NCBI RefSeq assembly: GCF_902859805.1
Contig: NZ_CADIKC010000009.1
Location: 1 to 64,000, forward strand
Direction: 5' to 3'
Length of the DNA stretch: 64,000 nucleotides
Origin: Paraburkholderia sediminicola
GTDB taxonomy: Bacteria > Pseudomonadota > Gammaproteobacteria > Burkholderiales > Burkholderiaceae
In this document: in pieces, positions 52,093 to 61,637 of the stretch
How positions within the stretch are numbered: the stretch's first letter is position 1
Layout: each line of letters opens with the position of its first letter
Notes under the pieces: generated by a model
What the model was told of the DNA's origin: nothing
Seen by the model: only the letters and a program-made list of their open reading frames with translations
Databases searched by the model: none
Program-made: the position numbers and the translations under genes

Positions 52093-53478
52093 ATGATGCA
52101 ATCAAAACAATCACTATTCGCCGATCACGCCTATCTACCCGACGGCTGGCGCCGCAATGTGCTGCTGGAATGGGACGCTAACGGTACGCTGACATCCGTG
52201 ACGCCCGATACGGCATCGGTTCCCGACGGTGTGCAAAAAGCCGCCGGCCCGGTGTTGCCAGGCATGCCGAATCTTCACTCGCATGCGTTTCAACGCGCAA
52301 TGGCCGGCCTGACCGAATATCGTGCGAACGCAACGGACAACTTCTGGAGCTGGCGCGATCTGATGTACCGCTTCGCTGCGCGGATCACGCCGGAAGGGCT
52401 CGCTGCCGTCGCGCAGTGGCTGTACATCGAGATGTTGAAGGCGGGTTACACGTCGGTCTGCGAATTCCACTACGTGCACCACACGCCGGACGGCAGCCGC
52501 TATTCGAATCAGGCGGAACTGGCGCAGCGTGTAGTGGACGCCGCTTCAGCGAGCGGCATCGGTATGACAATGCTGCCCGTGCTGTATCAGTACAGCGGCT
52601 TCGGCTCGCGCCCCCCGCGCGAAGATCAGCAGCGTTTCATCAACACGCCGGAGAGTCTGCTCGATCTGCTCGGCACGGTGCGCGCGGCGCGTCCCGAGAG
52701 TGCGGCGTTGCGTTATGGCGTCGCGCCGCATTCGTTGCGTGCGGTATCGGCCGATTCTTTGCACACGTTGCTGAATGGCATCGATCGAACTGCGCCGGTT
52801 CACATCCATATCGCCGAGCAAACCGCCGAAGTCGACGCCTGCCTCGAAACCGAAGGTGCGCGGCCGGTGCAGTGGCTGCTCGATCGTTTCGACGTGGACA
52901 GCCGCTGGTGCCTCGTGCACGCCACGCATGTCGATGCGAACGAAACGCTGGCGCTCGCGAAGAGCGGCGCAGTCGCGGGTCTGTGTCTGACTACCGAAGC
53001 AAATCTCGGCGACGGCATTTTTCCGGCGCAAGAGTATCTCGACGCGCAAGGGCGCATCGGGGTCGGATCGGATAGCCATATCGGCGTCGACTGGCGGGCG
53101 GAATTGCGTTTGCTGGAATACGGCCAGCGCCTGACACGCCGTCAGCGCAATGTGCTGGCATCGGCGCAGGCCACGCATGTGGCCGATCGTCTGTTCGACG
53201 CGGCGCTCGAAGGCGGCGCGCATGCCACGGGTCGCGCAGTGGGTGCATTACAGGCCGGCCGTCGTGCCGACTGGCTGGTGCTCGACCCGGATCATTCGAG
53301 CATTGCCGAGCACGCGCCGAACGCGTGGCTCTCGGGCGTTGTATTCTGCGAACATGGCGAGACGCCGATTCGCGACGTCTACGCGGGCGGCGACAAGGTC
53401 GTGGACAATCGCCGTCATCGCGATGAAGAGGGCGCTTACGCGCGTTATCGCGGGGCGCTGGCCGATTTGCTCAAGTAA
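52093..53478 (+). CDS. hutF: Formimidoylglutamate deiminase
   Basis: This 461-residue enzyme of the amidohydrolase superfamily converts formimidoyl-glutamate to formyl-glutamate and ammonia. Metal motif NLHSHAFQRAMAGL (about residue 58), HIHIAEQ (around 238), LVHATH and GSDSHIG are intact. A second Met follows the first directly. It defines the two-step HutF/HutG ending, rather than the HutG-only formiminoglutamase route of Klebsiella and Bacillus. Confidence 0.96.
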   Translation: MMQSKQSLFADHAYLPDGWRRNVLLEWDANGTLTSVTPDTASVPDGVQKAAGPVLPGMPNLHSHAFQRAMAGLTEYRANATDNFWSWRDLMYRFAARITPEGLAAVAQWLYIEMLKAGYTSVCEFHYVHHTPDGSRYSNQAELAQRVVDAASASGIGMTMLPVLYQYSGFGSRPPREDQQRFINTPESLLDLLGTVRAARPESAALRYGVAPHSLRAVSADSLHTLLNGIDRTAPVHIHIAEQTAEVDACLETEGARPVQWLLDRFDVDSRWCLVHATHVDANETLALAKSGAVAGLCLTTEANLGDGIFPAQEYLDAQGRIGVGSDSHIGVDWRAELRLLEYGQRLTRRQRNVLASAQATHVADRLFDAALEGGAHATGRAVGALQAGRRADWLVLDPDHSSIAEHAPNAWLSGVVFCEHGETPIRDVYAGGDKVVDNRRHRDEEGAYARYRGALADLLK

Positions 53479-53586
53479 ACTACTGACGCCGTTGGCTGAA
53501 GCCGCGTGCTGAAGCGAAGCGCTCGCATGAACGGCTGAACACGCTGAGCCTTCGATTTTTATCGATCCCATCGATTCCGGACTGAC

Positions 53587-54405
53587 ATGACTGCTTCGTC
53601 TACTACTACTCCGCCGGTTCTATCGCTGCATCAGGGAAGCTTGCCGTTGCTGATTTCGATCCCGCATCTGGGCACGCAAATCCCCGCCGATATCGCCGCA
53701 ACGATGACACCGGTCGCGCAGCGCACTGACGACTGCGACTGGCATCTCGACCGTCTCTACGCGTTTGCGAAACGCATGGGCGCGTCGATCCTCGCGCCGA
53801 CCTACGCGCGTTACGTGATCGACCTGAACCGTCCGCCCGACGGCGCGAATCTGTATCCGGGGCAGGACACCACCGGCTTGCTGCCGGTCGATACCTTCGA
53901 CAAGGAACCCTTGTACCTCGACGGCCATCTGCCGGACGACGCCGAAATCGCGCGTCGCCGCGAGGCTTACTGGAAGCCCTATCACGACGCGCTAACGGGT
54001 GAGATTGCCGCGCTGAAGGCGAAGCACGGCAAGGTGCTGCTGTGGGAAGCGCATTCGATCCGCTCGCACGTGCCGCGTTTTTTCGAAGGCCGTCTGACGG
54101 ATTTCAACTTCGGCACGTCGAACGGCGCCAGCGCGGTGGCCGGATTAGGCGAGGAACTGGCTGCTGTGGTCGAGCGGCATGGCGGTTATTCGTCGATTGC
54201 CAATGGGCGCTTCAAGGGCGGGTATATCACGCGGCAGTACGGGCAGCCGTCGCAGGGCGTGCATGCGGTCCAGCTCGAGTTGTCGCAGATTACGTATATG
54301 GAAGAGCAGATGCCGTATGCGTATGACGAAACGCTGGCGTTGAAGATCGAGCCCTTGCTGGAAGAGCTCGTGATGACGGCGTTGGAGCGCGTTAAAGCAG
54401 CCTAA
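53587..54405 (+). CDS. hutG: N-formylglutamate deformylase
   Basis: This 272-residue zinc hydrolase releases formate and glutamate from N-formyl-glutamate, the last step. The family patterns ISIPHLGTQIP, DCDWHLDRLY, YVIDLNRPPDG and LLWEAHSIRSHVPRFFEG supply the metal ligands. It ends the operon; no hut transporter follows in this window. Confidence 0.95.
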   Translation: MTASSTTTPPVLSLHQGSLPLLISIPHLGTQIPADIAATMTPVAQRTDDCDWHLDRLYAFAKRMGASILAPTYARYVIDLNRPPDGANLYPGQDTTGLLPVDTFDKEPLYLDGHLPDDAEIARRREAYWKPYHDALTGEIAALKAKHGKVLLWEAHSIRSHVPRFFEGRLTDFNFGTSNGASAVAGLGEELAAVVERHGGYSSIANGRFKGGYITRQYGQPSQGVHAVQLELSQITYMEEQMPYAYDETLALKIEPLLEELVMTALERVKAA

Positions 54406-54725
54406 AGCGGCTTAACGGCGGCAGCTTGATGGCAGACGCCTCACTTCGCTGCCGTCATGGGTATCCATTTCATCTTTTCCACGCGGTTCGCCGCGCTTCG
54501 CATTCCGCGAGGCCGCGACCGCGTCGGCTCACACCGCAAAGGTGTAACAGCATGTGTCCGTGATTGCATGCTGCGGCGTTCGCGCCGAACGTATAGAGCG
54601 TCGCAGGTTTCGCTGAAGCTCTGACTGAAGCCTCGTCAGAGCGGAGCCGGTGGAGCGGCTACAAAAAAGCCCCGCTTGTGGCGAGGCTTTTCGATGCGCG
54701 CGCGGTATGGGGCGCTGCGTAACGC
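54406..54725. other. Spacer after hutG
   Basis: These 320 bases hold no credible gene on either strand. The one clear element is the hairpin at 54663-54692, listed separately, which belongs to the minus-strand small gene next to it. Confidence 0.5.
54663..54692 (-). terminator. Intrinsic terminator of the small His-rich gene
   Basis: On the minus strand, aaaagcctcgcc acaa gcggggcttttttg folds to a GC-rich stem followed by a T run, a textbook intrinsic terminator. It lies 34 bases after the stop of the gene at 54726-54860. Its other face (aaaaa before, ctttt after) could also act on the plus strand. Confidence 0.8.
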
Positions 54726-54860
54726 TCAGTGGCAGCGACGTTCCCAGTGATGGTGGACGCGCACCTTGTGGCATTCGCGGTGGTGCTCGTAAGCTTGAGC
54801 GGGAGCGATCGCGCTCAGGGCGACGATCGTTGCTGCGACGGCGAGGACAATTTTCTTCAT
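54726..54860 (-). CDS. Tiny secreted His/Arg-rich protein
   Basis: This 44-residue protein, too short for usual gene finders, starts at ATG 54858-54860 with AAGGA eight bases upstream. Residues 1-23 form a clean signal peptide (MKKIVLAVAATIVALSAIAP, cut near AQA), leaving about 21 residues rich in His, Arg and Glu with two cysteines (YEHHRECH and HHHWERRCH). The cysteines could form one disulfide and the histidines could bind metal. Ribosome site, signal, and matched terminator together support a real gene. Function unknown; metal binding or envelope stress are guesses. Confidence 0.75.
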   Translation of the reverse strand: MKKIVLAVAATIVALSAIAPAQAYEHHRECHKVRVHHHWERRCH

Positions 54861-55119
54861 TACAAAATCCTTAAATCATGGTGGTGGTGCTAACGCTGCA
54901 GCACGTGGCGTGCCACAACGGGTCGAAAGGATGCCACACATCGGGCGCGCAGCGAAGGAACGCTGACCGAATGCATGGGTCAACTCAAAACGCCTGCCTT
55001 CGTGGCGTTTTATCCCCGGGCAGCGGCGCGCCATAGCGTGTCATTTCGATACCTCGACAGTCGCGGGATGCGCGCGGGCATTGCGCCCCATACGCTGAAG
55101 CGGCTACCCTTTCAGAACG

Positions 55120-55842
55120 ATGACGTGTGAAAAGCGCGTCGTCCGTACATCGGGCAAAAAGATGGAAGACCCAGCGATGGAAGATTCCGACGAATTGCTA
55201 CTCCCGGTCTGGCGAGCGAACCTGGTGCTGCTGACCCGTGAGGTCGGCGCCGCGACGCGTCTCGCGCGCATGATGACCTTTTCAGCCAGCTACCTCAAAT
55301 TGATGCTGTCCGGCCAGCGCGAATTCAGCGAGGAGTTCGTGCGCGGTATCGAAGCGGTCACCGGCTTGCCGGCCGGCTGGATGAACGTGTCGCATACCGA
55401 GCAGGACATACCGGCCAACGCGCGCGAAGCGATCGACAACGAACAGCCGCTTGCGCGTTTTCGCGGCACGGCGCATCCGGTGCGCAAGAAGACGGTGCTG
55501 CGGCCACCCGAGCCGATTTTCGGCCAGACGGCGCCGGCCAAACGCGTGGAAGAAGAGACACTCGACGCCGAAGCGCATCGGCGTCAGGCTCACTTCCGCA
55601 AGGTCCGCGATCTGGCGATACAGGACGTGCGGCGTTTCGAGCGCCATTTGAGTCATGCACCGGTGGAGCTTGCGTCGGTGCGATCGAAAGTGGAGGACGT
55701 GATTGCCGCGGCCGATCTCGACGACCCGATTCAGGCCGACCTGGCGGGCCGGCTCGAGCAGATTGAAAAGCATCGGCACTTGCTGCTCAGGCATGTGGAG
55801 CGCTTGCAGGCTTTGCTTGCGCAGATTGGGGGAGGGGATTGA
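55120..55842 (+). CDS. Putative DNA-binding protein with coiled-coil tail
   Basis: This protein of up to 240 residues is not assigned to a named family. Residues about 30-88 resemble an HTH (Xre-like) unit: EVGAATRLARMMTFSASYLK and LSGQREFSEEFVRGIEAVTG, the last like the post-HTH segment of phage-repressor folds. A basic linker (about 115-140) is followed by a helical C terminus (about 150-240) with coiled-coil-like heptads. Start is uncertain among ATG 55120, 55162 and 55177. Neighbours give no clue. Confidence 0.6.
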   Translation: MTCEKRVVRTSGKKMEDPAMEDSDELLLPVWRANLVLLTREVGAATRLARMMTFSASYLKLMLSGQREFSEEFVRGIEAVTGLPAGWMNVSHTEQDIPANAREAIDNEQPLARFRGTAHPVRKKTVLRPPEPIFGQTAPAKRVEEETLDAEAHRRQAHFRKVRDLAIQDVRRFERHLSHAPVELASVRSKVEDVIAAADLDDPIQADLAGRLEQIEKHRHLLLRHVERLQALLAQIGGGD

Positions 55843-55916
55843 AGCTTGCAGCCGGGCGTCGTTGTTGCATTCAGGCTTGTTGAACCAGTTAAACCTGTTG
55901 ATCGTCCGGCCGCAAC

Positions 55917-56462
55917 CTAGCGCCTGCGTCGCGCGTGAAATTCCGCCTCGAGCGTCCACGTCACGCCATCCTGCGCCAGTGCGACGCCGGTCCAGCGGAA
56001 CGAATCCCTCGTGATATCGGTGAAATTCCACCGAATCGGCGTGCCGTTCGCGTGGGTGCCGATCTGCACGAGATCATCGCCGATGCGCCGGCCGATCAGT
56101 TCATCGCGCTGACCGGTCAGCGGATTCATGTAAGTCACGCGCCAGGCGCGCAGCGCCGGGTCCCACACGCGCAGCGTGGTGCCGTACATCGTGTCGGCGG
56201 CCGTGAGCCCCGCATGATGTTCGCGGCAGGGCGGCATGATCCACACGTCCTGCACGGCGCGGCCCTCCAGCACCCAGCCGAAATGAATCTCACCGCGGCG
56301 GCGCGCGTTGCCGAGGTCGACGCGGTAATGCAGCACGTCCATGTCCCAACTACCGATCAGCCAGCCGTAGAGGTCGTCGGCGGCGTCGATGTCGGCGGCT
56401 CGCGCCGGGGCGCTCAAGGCGGTGTGAAAGCGGCAATCGACGGTGTCATCCAGCATGTTCAT
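55917..56462 (-). CDS. Conserved hypothetical (lipocalin/DUF1579-like?)
   Basis: This 181-residue protein is rich in beta-strand-like sequence: LIGSWDMDVLHYR, GEIHFGWVLEGRAVQDVW, TTLRVWDPALRAWRVTYMNP. That pattern resembles the small ligand-binding barrels of DUF1579-type proteins, but this is a weak inference. It has no signal peptide. It is divergent from an AraC regulator 109 bases away, which may control it. Confidence 0.6.
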   Translation of the reverse strand: MNMLDDTVDCRFHTALSAPARAADIDAADDLYGWLIGSWDMDVLHYRVDLGNARRRGEIHFGWVLEGRAVQDVWIMPPCREHHAGLTAADTMYGTTLRVWDPALRAWRVTYMNPLTGQRDELIGRRIGDDLVQIGTHANGTPIRWNFTDITRDSFRWTGVALAQDGVTWTLEAEFHARRRR

Positions 56463-56571
56463 CGTATGTGCTCCTTCGGGTGTCCGGTGAAAGCGGCATT
56501 GCGATAACAGGCAGAACCGCGACGACCGCCGATGTGCTAAAACGACGATACGGACTCAGCCGAGGTGCATC

Positions 56572-57471
56572 TTGGGGAAAATTGCCGTCACTTTGCAGCA
56601 GGCGCTCGCACAGCGCGCGCGGGAAGGCACGCGCGGCAGCACGAACGCGCGTCCGCTGGCCCAGGGCGCGAGCTGGGATGTCGCGGACATCCTCTGCACC
56701 TTCGGTCCACGCGATCAGCCGTTCGAGGAACGGCACGCGGGCGTGTGCATCGCGATGGTGGTGGCCGGTTCGTTCGGCTACCGGACAGCGACGGGACGCG
56801 CGTTGCTGACCCCCGGCGCGCTGTTGCTCGGCAATACGGGTGACTGCTTCGAATGCGGCCATCGGCATGCACCCGGTGATCGCTGCATTGCCTTTCGCTA
56901 TGCGCCAGCGTACTTCGAGCGGCTGGCCGCGGACGCGGGCATCGCGAGCGGCGATCTGAACTTCAGGCGCGCGCGCATTCCGTCGTTACCTGCGTTGTCG
57001 CCGCTAATCGCGCGGGCCTGTGCCGGCGCCCTCGATACGGGCGGTGCGGTGTGGGACGAACTCGCGGTCGAAGTGGCCGTCTCGACGCTCAAGGCGGCGG
57101 GTGCATTGAAGCGCGCGGAACCGCCCGCAAGCGCCGTGGCCTGGTCGCGCGTAGCGCAGACGGTGCGCCTGATCGACGACACGCCAGGCGCTGCGCATAC
57201 GCTGACGAGCCTCGCTGCCGCGGCGGGTCTGAGCGAGTTCTACTTCTTGCGCACGTTCCAGCGCGTGACTGGCGTGACACCGCATCAATATGTGCTGCGC
57301 GCGCGCCTGCGAGCGGCGGCCTTGCGCCTTCACGACGACAGCGCGAAGGTCGTCGATATCGCGTTCGACTGCGGCTTCAACGATCTGTCGAATTTCAATC
57401 ACGCGTTTCGCGCGGAATTTGCGTCGAGTCCGCGTGCGTGGCGCGCGCGAGGCAGGGCGCGTCGCGCATGA
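56572..57471 (+). CDS. AraC-family regulator
   Basis: This 299-residue regulator has a cupin-like N-terminal sensor domain (LTPGALLLGNTGDCFECGH, three cysteines) and a C-terminal AraC pair of helix-turn-helices (HTLTSLAAAAGLSEFYFLRT, then VVDIAFDCGFNDLSNFNHAF). It appears to start at TTG 56572 with gagg six bases upstream. It overlaps the next gene by ATGA and is divergent from a hypothetical gene. The CECGH group may bind metal or sense redox. Confidence 0.82.
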   Translation: MGKIAVTLQQALAQRAREGTRGSTNARPLAQGASWDVADILCTFGPRDQPFEERHAGVCIAMVVAGSFGYRTATGRALLTPGALLLGNTGDCFECGHRHAPGDRCIAFRYAPAYFERLAADAGIASGDLNFRRARIPSLPALSPLIARACAGALDTGGAVWDELAVEVAVSTLKAAGALKRAEPPASAVAWSRVAQTVRLIDDTPGAAHTLTSLAAAAGLSEFYFLRTFQRVTGVTPHQYVLRARLRAAALRLHDDSAKVVDIAFDCGFNDLSNFNHAFRAEFASSPRAWRARGRARRA

Positions 57472-59372
57472 CGCGGTGGTTCGTGTTCGTTGAGCTAGCC
57501 GCCGCGTTGGCGCTGGTTGCGGGTGCAACCGTCGCGCAGGCTGAGGGGAGTGTTTCGAGCGCCTCCAGCACCCCAAACGACGACCTCTCCCCCTCGACGA
57601 CGGAGCGCGACGTCCACCTCTTCGTGATCCAGAAAGACGGCTCCGTCGAAGAACATGACGACACGGTCCTGCGGGCCAACACGACGAGCGGCGTCGACGA
57701 TATCGCGCAACGCTACGTGTGGTTCAACAAGGACATCGAGCGGGTGCAACTGCTGACCACGGAAACGATCGATTCGAACGGCGTCGCGCATCCGGTCGGG
57801 CCTGAAGCGATCCGCGACGTGCAGGAGCCCCGCTCGGCGGGCGCGCCGAGTTTCGAAGACGGCGTGTTGCGCACCGTGATCTTTCCGGGCGTCGAACCCG
57901 GCTCGCGCGTGCATCTGGCGTTTCGCAAGACGCGCACGAAGCCCCTGCAGGCCGGCACGTTCGCCTATCTGGTCGAACCGACGCGCGAGCCTGTCGAGAT
58001 GCAGCGCCTGATCTTCGACCTGCCCGCCGACGTGCCGCTTTATGCCGACGCGCGCGGCTACGTCGCGCTGCAGCCCGTCACGGCGAACGGCCGCACCCGC
58101 TACGAGTTCGATTACCAGCACGGTCCGTATGCGCCGCTCGAAGCGGGCGCGGTGGGCTATGCGAACTGGGGCGACCGGCTGATGGTGTCGACCGTGCCGG
58201 ACTTTGCGAATTTCGCCGCGCGTTATCGCGGTCCTGCTGCCGACGCCACGATGAGCGACCCGGCCATCGTTCAACTTGCGCGGAGCCTGACCGCGGAGGC
58301 AAGCGATCCGCGTGCGAAGGCGCAGATCCTGTACGACTGGATGCGCCTGAATATCCGCTACGTTGCGCTGTTTCTCGGCGAGACGGCGGCGATCCCGCAT
58401 AAGGCGATCGACATCCTGCACAACCGCTATGGCGACTGCAAGGACCACGTCGCGTTGTACAGCGCGCTTCTCGCCGCGGTCGGCATCCGCAGCGAGGCTG
58501 TGCTGCTCAATCTCGGGCCGTACTACAGTTTGCCGGCGGTACCCGGCTACGGCGAGAGCGCGATCAATCATGCAATCGTCTGGATTCCTGATCTATCGCT
58601 ATTTGCCGACACCACGGCAGGAGGCATGAGTTTTGGTTATTTGCCGCCGAGCGTGATGGACCGGCCCGTTTTGCTGGTCGACGAGGGTGTATTGGCGCGC
58701 ACGCCGGCCACGCAGTTGCGCGAGCGCACGGCGCGCCTGCAGATCGATATCGATGAGAGGGGGGCGGCGAACTACGCCTATCGCGTGGAAGATGCCGGCT
58801 ATACCGCGGAGCTCGAACGCAATATGTTTCGGCGGGTAACGAGGCAGCGCACGCAACAGATTGCGGCGAATCGTCTATTGCTGACGGGCCTGCATGGCAC
58901 AGCGCAGTTGCGCACGGACGATCTGAGTTCGACCGATGGACCTTTTTCCACCTCGATGCAGGGACGGGTGCCACATTTTGTCTGGACTGATGGGACGACA
59001 GCAGTGCCGGCCCTGACGAGCTTATCGGGCGGAATGGCCGGGCAGGTGCAGGCGTGGCTGGCGGAGCCTTCGCGCACGCAGCCCTGGGCGTGCATCGGCG
59101 GGGAATTCGATGAAACGCTGGCCATGACACTGCCGGGGTTCGCCCGCGTGACGGATGTGCCGCCAGACGCCGCGGTGAAGGATCGTTTCCTCGAGTTTTC
59201 TTCTCACTACGTGTTCGATCCTGCCACGCGGGTCTTGCAGGTCAGGCGACACCTGCGCGCCGCGTTCGGCCATCAGATGTGCTCTGCGGCCGACTTTGCC
59301 GGCGTGAAGGATGATCTGATCCGGATCGAGCGGGATCTCGACGCCGAGGTGGTGTTGAAGGCAGTCAGGTAG
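57468..59372 (+). CDS. DUF3857/transglutaminase-like periplasmic protein
   Basis: This 634-residue exported protein has a signal peptide (about 1-25), a beta-rich DUF3857 domain (about 45-245) and a transglutaminase-like cysteine-protease domain. The catalytic triad is visible: NRYGDCKDHVALYS with Cys324, SAINHAIVWI with His368 and FADTTAGG with Asp381. A beta-rich C terminus follows. Such proteins crosslink or cleave peptides or process secreted substrates; the target is unknown. Its start overlaps the AraC stop by ATGA, so the regulator and this protein are coupled. Confidence 0.83.
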   Translation: MTRWFVFVELAAALALVAGATVAQAEGSVSSASSTPNDDLSPSTTERDVHLFVIQKDGSVEEHDDTVLRANTTSGVDDIAQRYVWFNKDIERVQLLTTETIDSNGVAHPVGPEAIRDVQEPRSAGAPSFEDGVLRTVIFPGVEPGSRVHLAFRKTRTKPLQAGTFAYLVEPTREPVEMQRLIFDLPADVPLYADARGYVALQPVTANGRTRYEFDYQHGPYAPLEAGAVGYANWGDRLMVSTVPDFANFAARYRGPAADATMSDPAIVQLARSLTAEASDPRAKAQILYDWMRLNIRYVALFLGETAAIPHKAIDILHNRYGDCKDHVALYSALLAAVGIRSEAVLLNLGPYYSLPAVPGYGESAINHAIVWIPDLSLFADTTAGGMSFGYLPPSVMDRPVLLVDEGVLARTPATQLRERTARLQIDIDERGAANYAYRVEDAGYTAELERNMFRRVTRQRTQQIAANRLLLTGLHGTAQLRTDDLSSTDGPFSTSMQGRVPHFVWTDGTTAVPALTSLSGGMAGQVQAWLAEPSRTQPWACIGGEFDETLAMTLPGFARVTDVPPDAAVKDRFLEFSSHYVFDPATRVLQVRRHLRAAFGHQMCSAADFAGVKDDLIRIERDLDAEVVLKAVR

Positions 59373-59469
59373 GTGCGGCATCGACCGTGCCGACGGCAGC
59401 GGCGGTACTTCTTTACCGCCGCTGCCGCATGAACAGCAACGCCGTCATGGGCAACAAGAGACGCTCAGC

Positions 59470-60621
59470 TTAACTTCCGCTCTTGGTCACGATAGGCACC
59501 CAGGCGCCGTTCTTGACCTGATACAGCGTGGAAGCGCCGCTTTTCAACGCCCCGGTGCTATCGAACGAAATCTTCCCGGTCACGCCGTCGTAATCGAGTG
59601 CCTTGAGCACCGGCCGGTAGACCGCCGGCGAGGTGGATTTTGCCTGCTGCATGGCCTTGATCGCGGCCCATGCCCCGTCATATCCAAACGGCGCGTACGA
59701 CAGGATATCCACCCCGAAGCGCTTCTTGAACTTCGCGGAGAAGTCCTTGCCGCCCGGCAACTGGGCCAACGGCCTGCCGTATTCCCAGGCCATCGCGCCT
59801 TCGGACGAGTCGCCGGCGAGCTTGATGAAGTCCTGGTCCATCACGCCGCCGCCGCCCACCAGTTGCGCGTTCATCCCCAGTTGCTTCATCCGCTTCGCGA
59901 AGCCGGCCGCCTGCGTATCGAGACCGCCGAAGAAAATCAGATCGGCGTTAGTCGCCTTGATCTTGGTGATCTGCGTGCTGAAGTCCACCGCATGATTGTC
60001 GGTGTATTCGCGCGTCACGATGGTGCCGCCGTGCGCCTTCACCGCCTTCTCGAACTCGTCGGCCTCGCCCTGGCCGAACGCGGTGCGGTCGTCGATGATC
60101 GCGATGCGTTTGGCCTTCGTTACCTCGACGGCGTAGACGCCCGCGTTGCCGGCGTTCTGCGCATCGGTGGAGATCACCATGAAGGTGTTCGCGAAGCCGC
60201 GCCCGGTGATGATCGGGTTGGTGGCGGCCGGGTCGATCACAGGAATGCCGGCCTGCTCGTACACCTGGGAGGCAGGAATCGTCGTGCCCGAATTGAAGTG
60301 GCCCACGACCACCGAGACGCCGGCGTCGACCAGCTTCTGTGCGGCCTGCACGCCGACGCGCGGGTCGGCCTGGTCATCTTCGGAGACGAGCTGGAATTGC
60401 GCGACCTTGTCGCCGATCTTGATCTTCTGGGCGTTGGCTTCCTCGATGGCAAGCCGGACACCGTTCTCCAGATCTTTCCCGTAGCCCGCGTTGGCGCCTG
60501 TCAGCGGTGCGGCGAAGCCGATCTTTACCGGCAGGTCGTCGGCGAAACTGGCCAGCGGCGCGATCGCGAAGGCAGCGCCAACGAACAGTGCAAGCGGTTT
60601 CAGCGTGTTGCGAAGACTCAT
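59470..60621 (-). CDS. Branched-chain amino-acid-type ABC substrate-binding protein
   Basis: This 383-residue periplasmic protein has a signal peptide (about 1-27, cut near SFADD) and the type-I binding fold: VKIGFAAPLTGANAGYGKDL, VVVGHFNSGTTIPASQVYEQ and IAIIDDRTAFGQGEADEFE. Relatives (LivK/LivJ) bind leucine, isoleucine or valine. The start at 60621 follows gatggagag. It has no permease or ATPase genes nearby, so it likely serves a transporter encoded elsewhere. Confidence 0.88.
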   Translation of the reverse strand: MSLRNTLKPLALFVGAAFAIAPLASFADDLPVKIGFAAPLTGANAGYGKDLENGVRLAIEEANAQKIKIGDKVAQFQLVSEDDQADPRVGVQAAQKLVDAGVSVVVGHFNSGTTIPASQVYEQAGIPVIDPAATNPIITGRGFANTFMVISTDAQNAGNAGVYAVEVTKAKRIAIIDDRTAFGQGEADEFEKAVKAHGGTIVTREYTDNHAVDFSTQITKIKATNADLIFFGGLDTQAAGFAKRMKQLGMNAQLVGGGGVMDQDFIKLAGDSSEGAMAWEYGRPLAQLPGGKDFSAKFKKRFGVDILSYAPFGYDGAWAAIKAMQQAKSTSPAVYRPVLKALDYDGVTGKISFDSTGALKSGASTLYQVKNGAWVPIVTKSGS

Positions 60622-61087
60622 GGTCTTTCTCTCCATCGACAGTTTCAGGTGTGAAAGCAGTAAGGCGGTAACGCTGGATCGACGCGCAAGCATGGGTTCG
60701 ACTTCGCATGGCGCGCGTCATCAAGAGTACGGACGATCGGTCGCCATCAACAATGCTGGAATACGCCGGTAGGAAGAACCCTTGGGGCGTGCGCAATGGC
60801 GTTCACATGCCGGTCAATCTGGCGCGAATATAGAAAGCCAATTTGCGACCGTCTTGGCAGTTCGCGGCGCTTTGAATGAGCATTTCGGCATAGCCCGCAC
60901 AGCGCTTGGGCTGGCGGCCTGTCAGCGGCGGCGTGCGGGTGCGGATTGCGGCATATGCTTAAGAAGCATGGGCCGCTGCGCGGGTGGGTAAACGGGGGGA
61001 ATGCAGCCTGCTTGTTAAGGCCTGGGTTACGGCTTGCGGATGATGCTCGAGAAACCGGCGCGAGCGCGCCGGCCTGAAACTACATTC
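60622..61087. other. Spacer upstream of the binding protein
   Basis: This 466-base spacer between two minus-strand genes holds the binding-protein promoter region on its left side and a GC-rich palindrome (61055-61072) on its right. I found no reading frame with a family match. Confidence 0.5.
61055..61072 (-). terminator. Possible terminator of the acidic hypothetical gene
   Basis: The palindrome ccggcgcg ag cgcgccgg lies about 16 bases after the stop of the minus-strand gene. On that strand it is followed by tttctc, a weak T tract. Confidence 0.45.
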
Positions 61088-61549
61088 TCACTGCTCGCCT
61101 TGCTGGCGCAGCAACTCTTCACGCAGACGCAGCAGGGGCGCCTTGGTTTCGTCGTCGGCCCAGGTGTCGAGATCGTCGATTGCGCGCTGGCAGCCGTCGA
61201 GCACCAGGTCGATGTCCACCGGAACGCCGTTGTTCAGCGCGAATTCGATGGTCTCGGCGAACTGCTGGCACTCGTCCTCGCCGTACGAAATGTCGAGGTT
61301 GTCGGCGATGATTTCGGCGATGTTGCTGCGCGCCTTGTCGTCGGGCGTCACCATTTCGACGATGCCGCGCGCCACCGCCGGCGAATAGAACAGCGCGATG
61401 TCGAGCCACTGTGCGGGATCGAAGTCGGCCTGGTCGAACTGGTTCTCGAAGTACTCGATCGCTTCCTGCTCGTGCGCTTCGTCCGCGTCGACACTGACGC
61501 ACAACTGCTCAAAAAATTCTTCCCGCTCGCTGCGGATATAACCGTCCAT
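61088..61549 (-). CDS. Acidic conserved hypothetical protein
   Basis: This 153-residue protein is very acidic (for example FENQFDQADFDPAQWLD and LDTWADDETKAP) and mostly helical, with no signal peptide. I do not recognise a family. The start ATG at 61549 begins MDGYIRSEREEFF. It is upstream of the binding protein on the same strand, but 466 bases separate them. Confidence 0.65.
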   Translation of the reverse strand: MDGYIRSEREEFFEQLCVSVDADEAHEQEAIEYFENQFDQADFDPAQWLDIALFYSPAVARGIVEMVTPDDKARSNIAEIIADNLDISYGEDECQQFAETIEFALNNGVPVDIDLVLDGCQRAIDDLDTWADDETKAPLLRLREELLRQQGEQ

Positions 61550-61637
61550 CGATGCCTCGTCTGCTGAATGCCGGATGCCTGAAAATTGAGGCGCGGGCGG
61601 GTAGCGGCCCGCGCCTGCTCGGCACGCATTATAGGAC

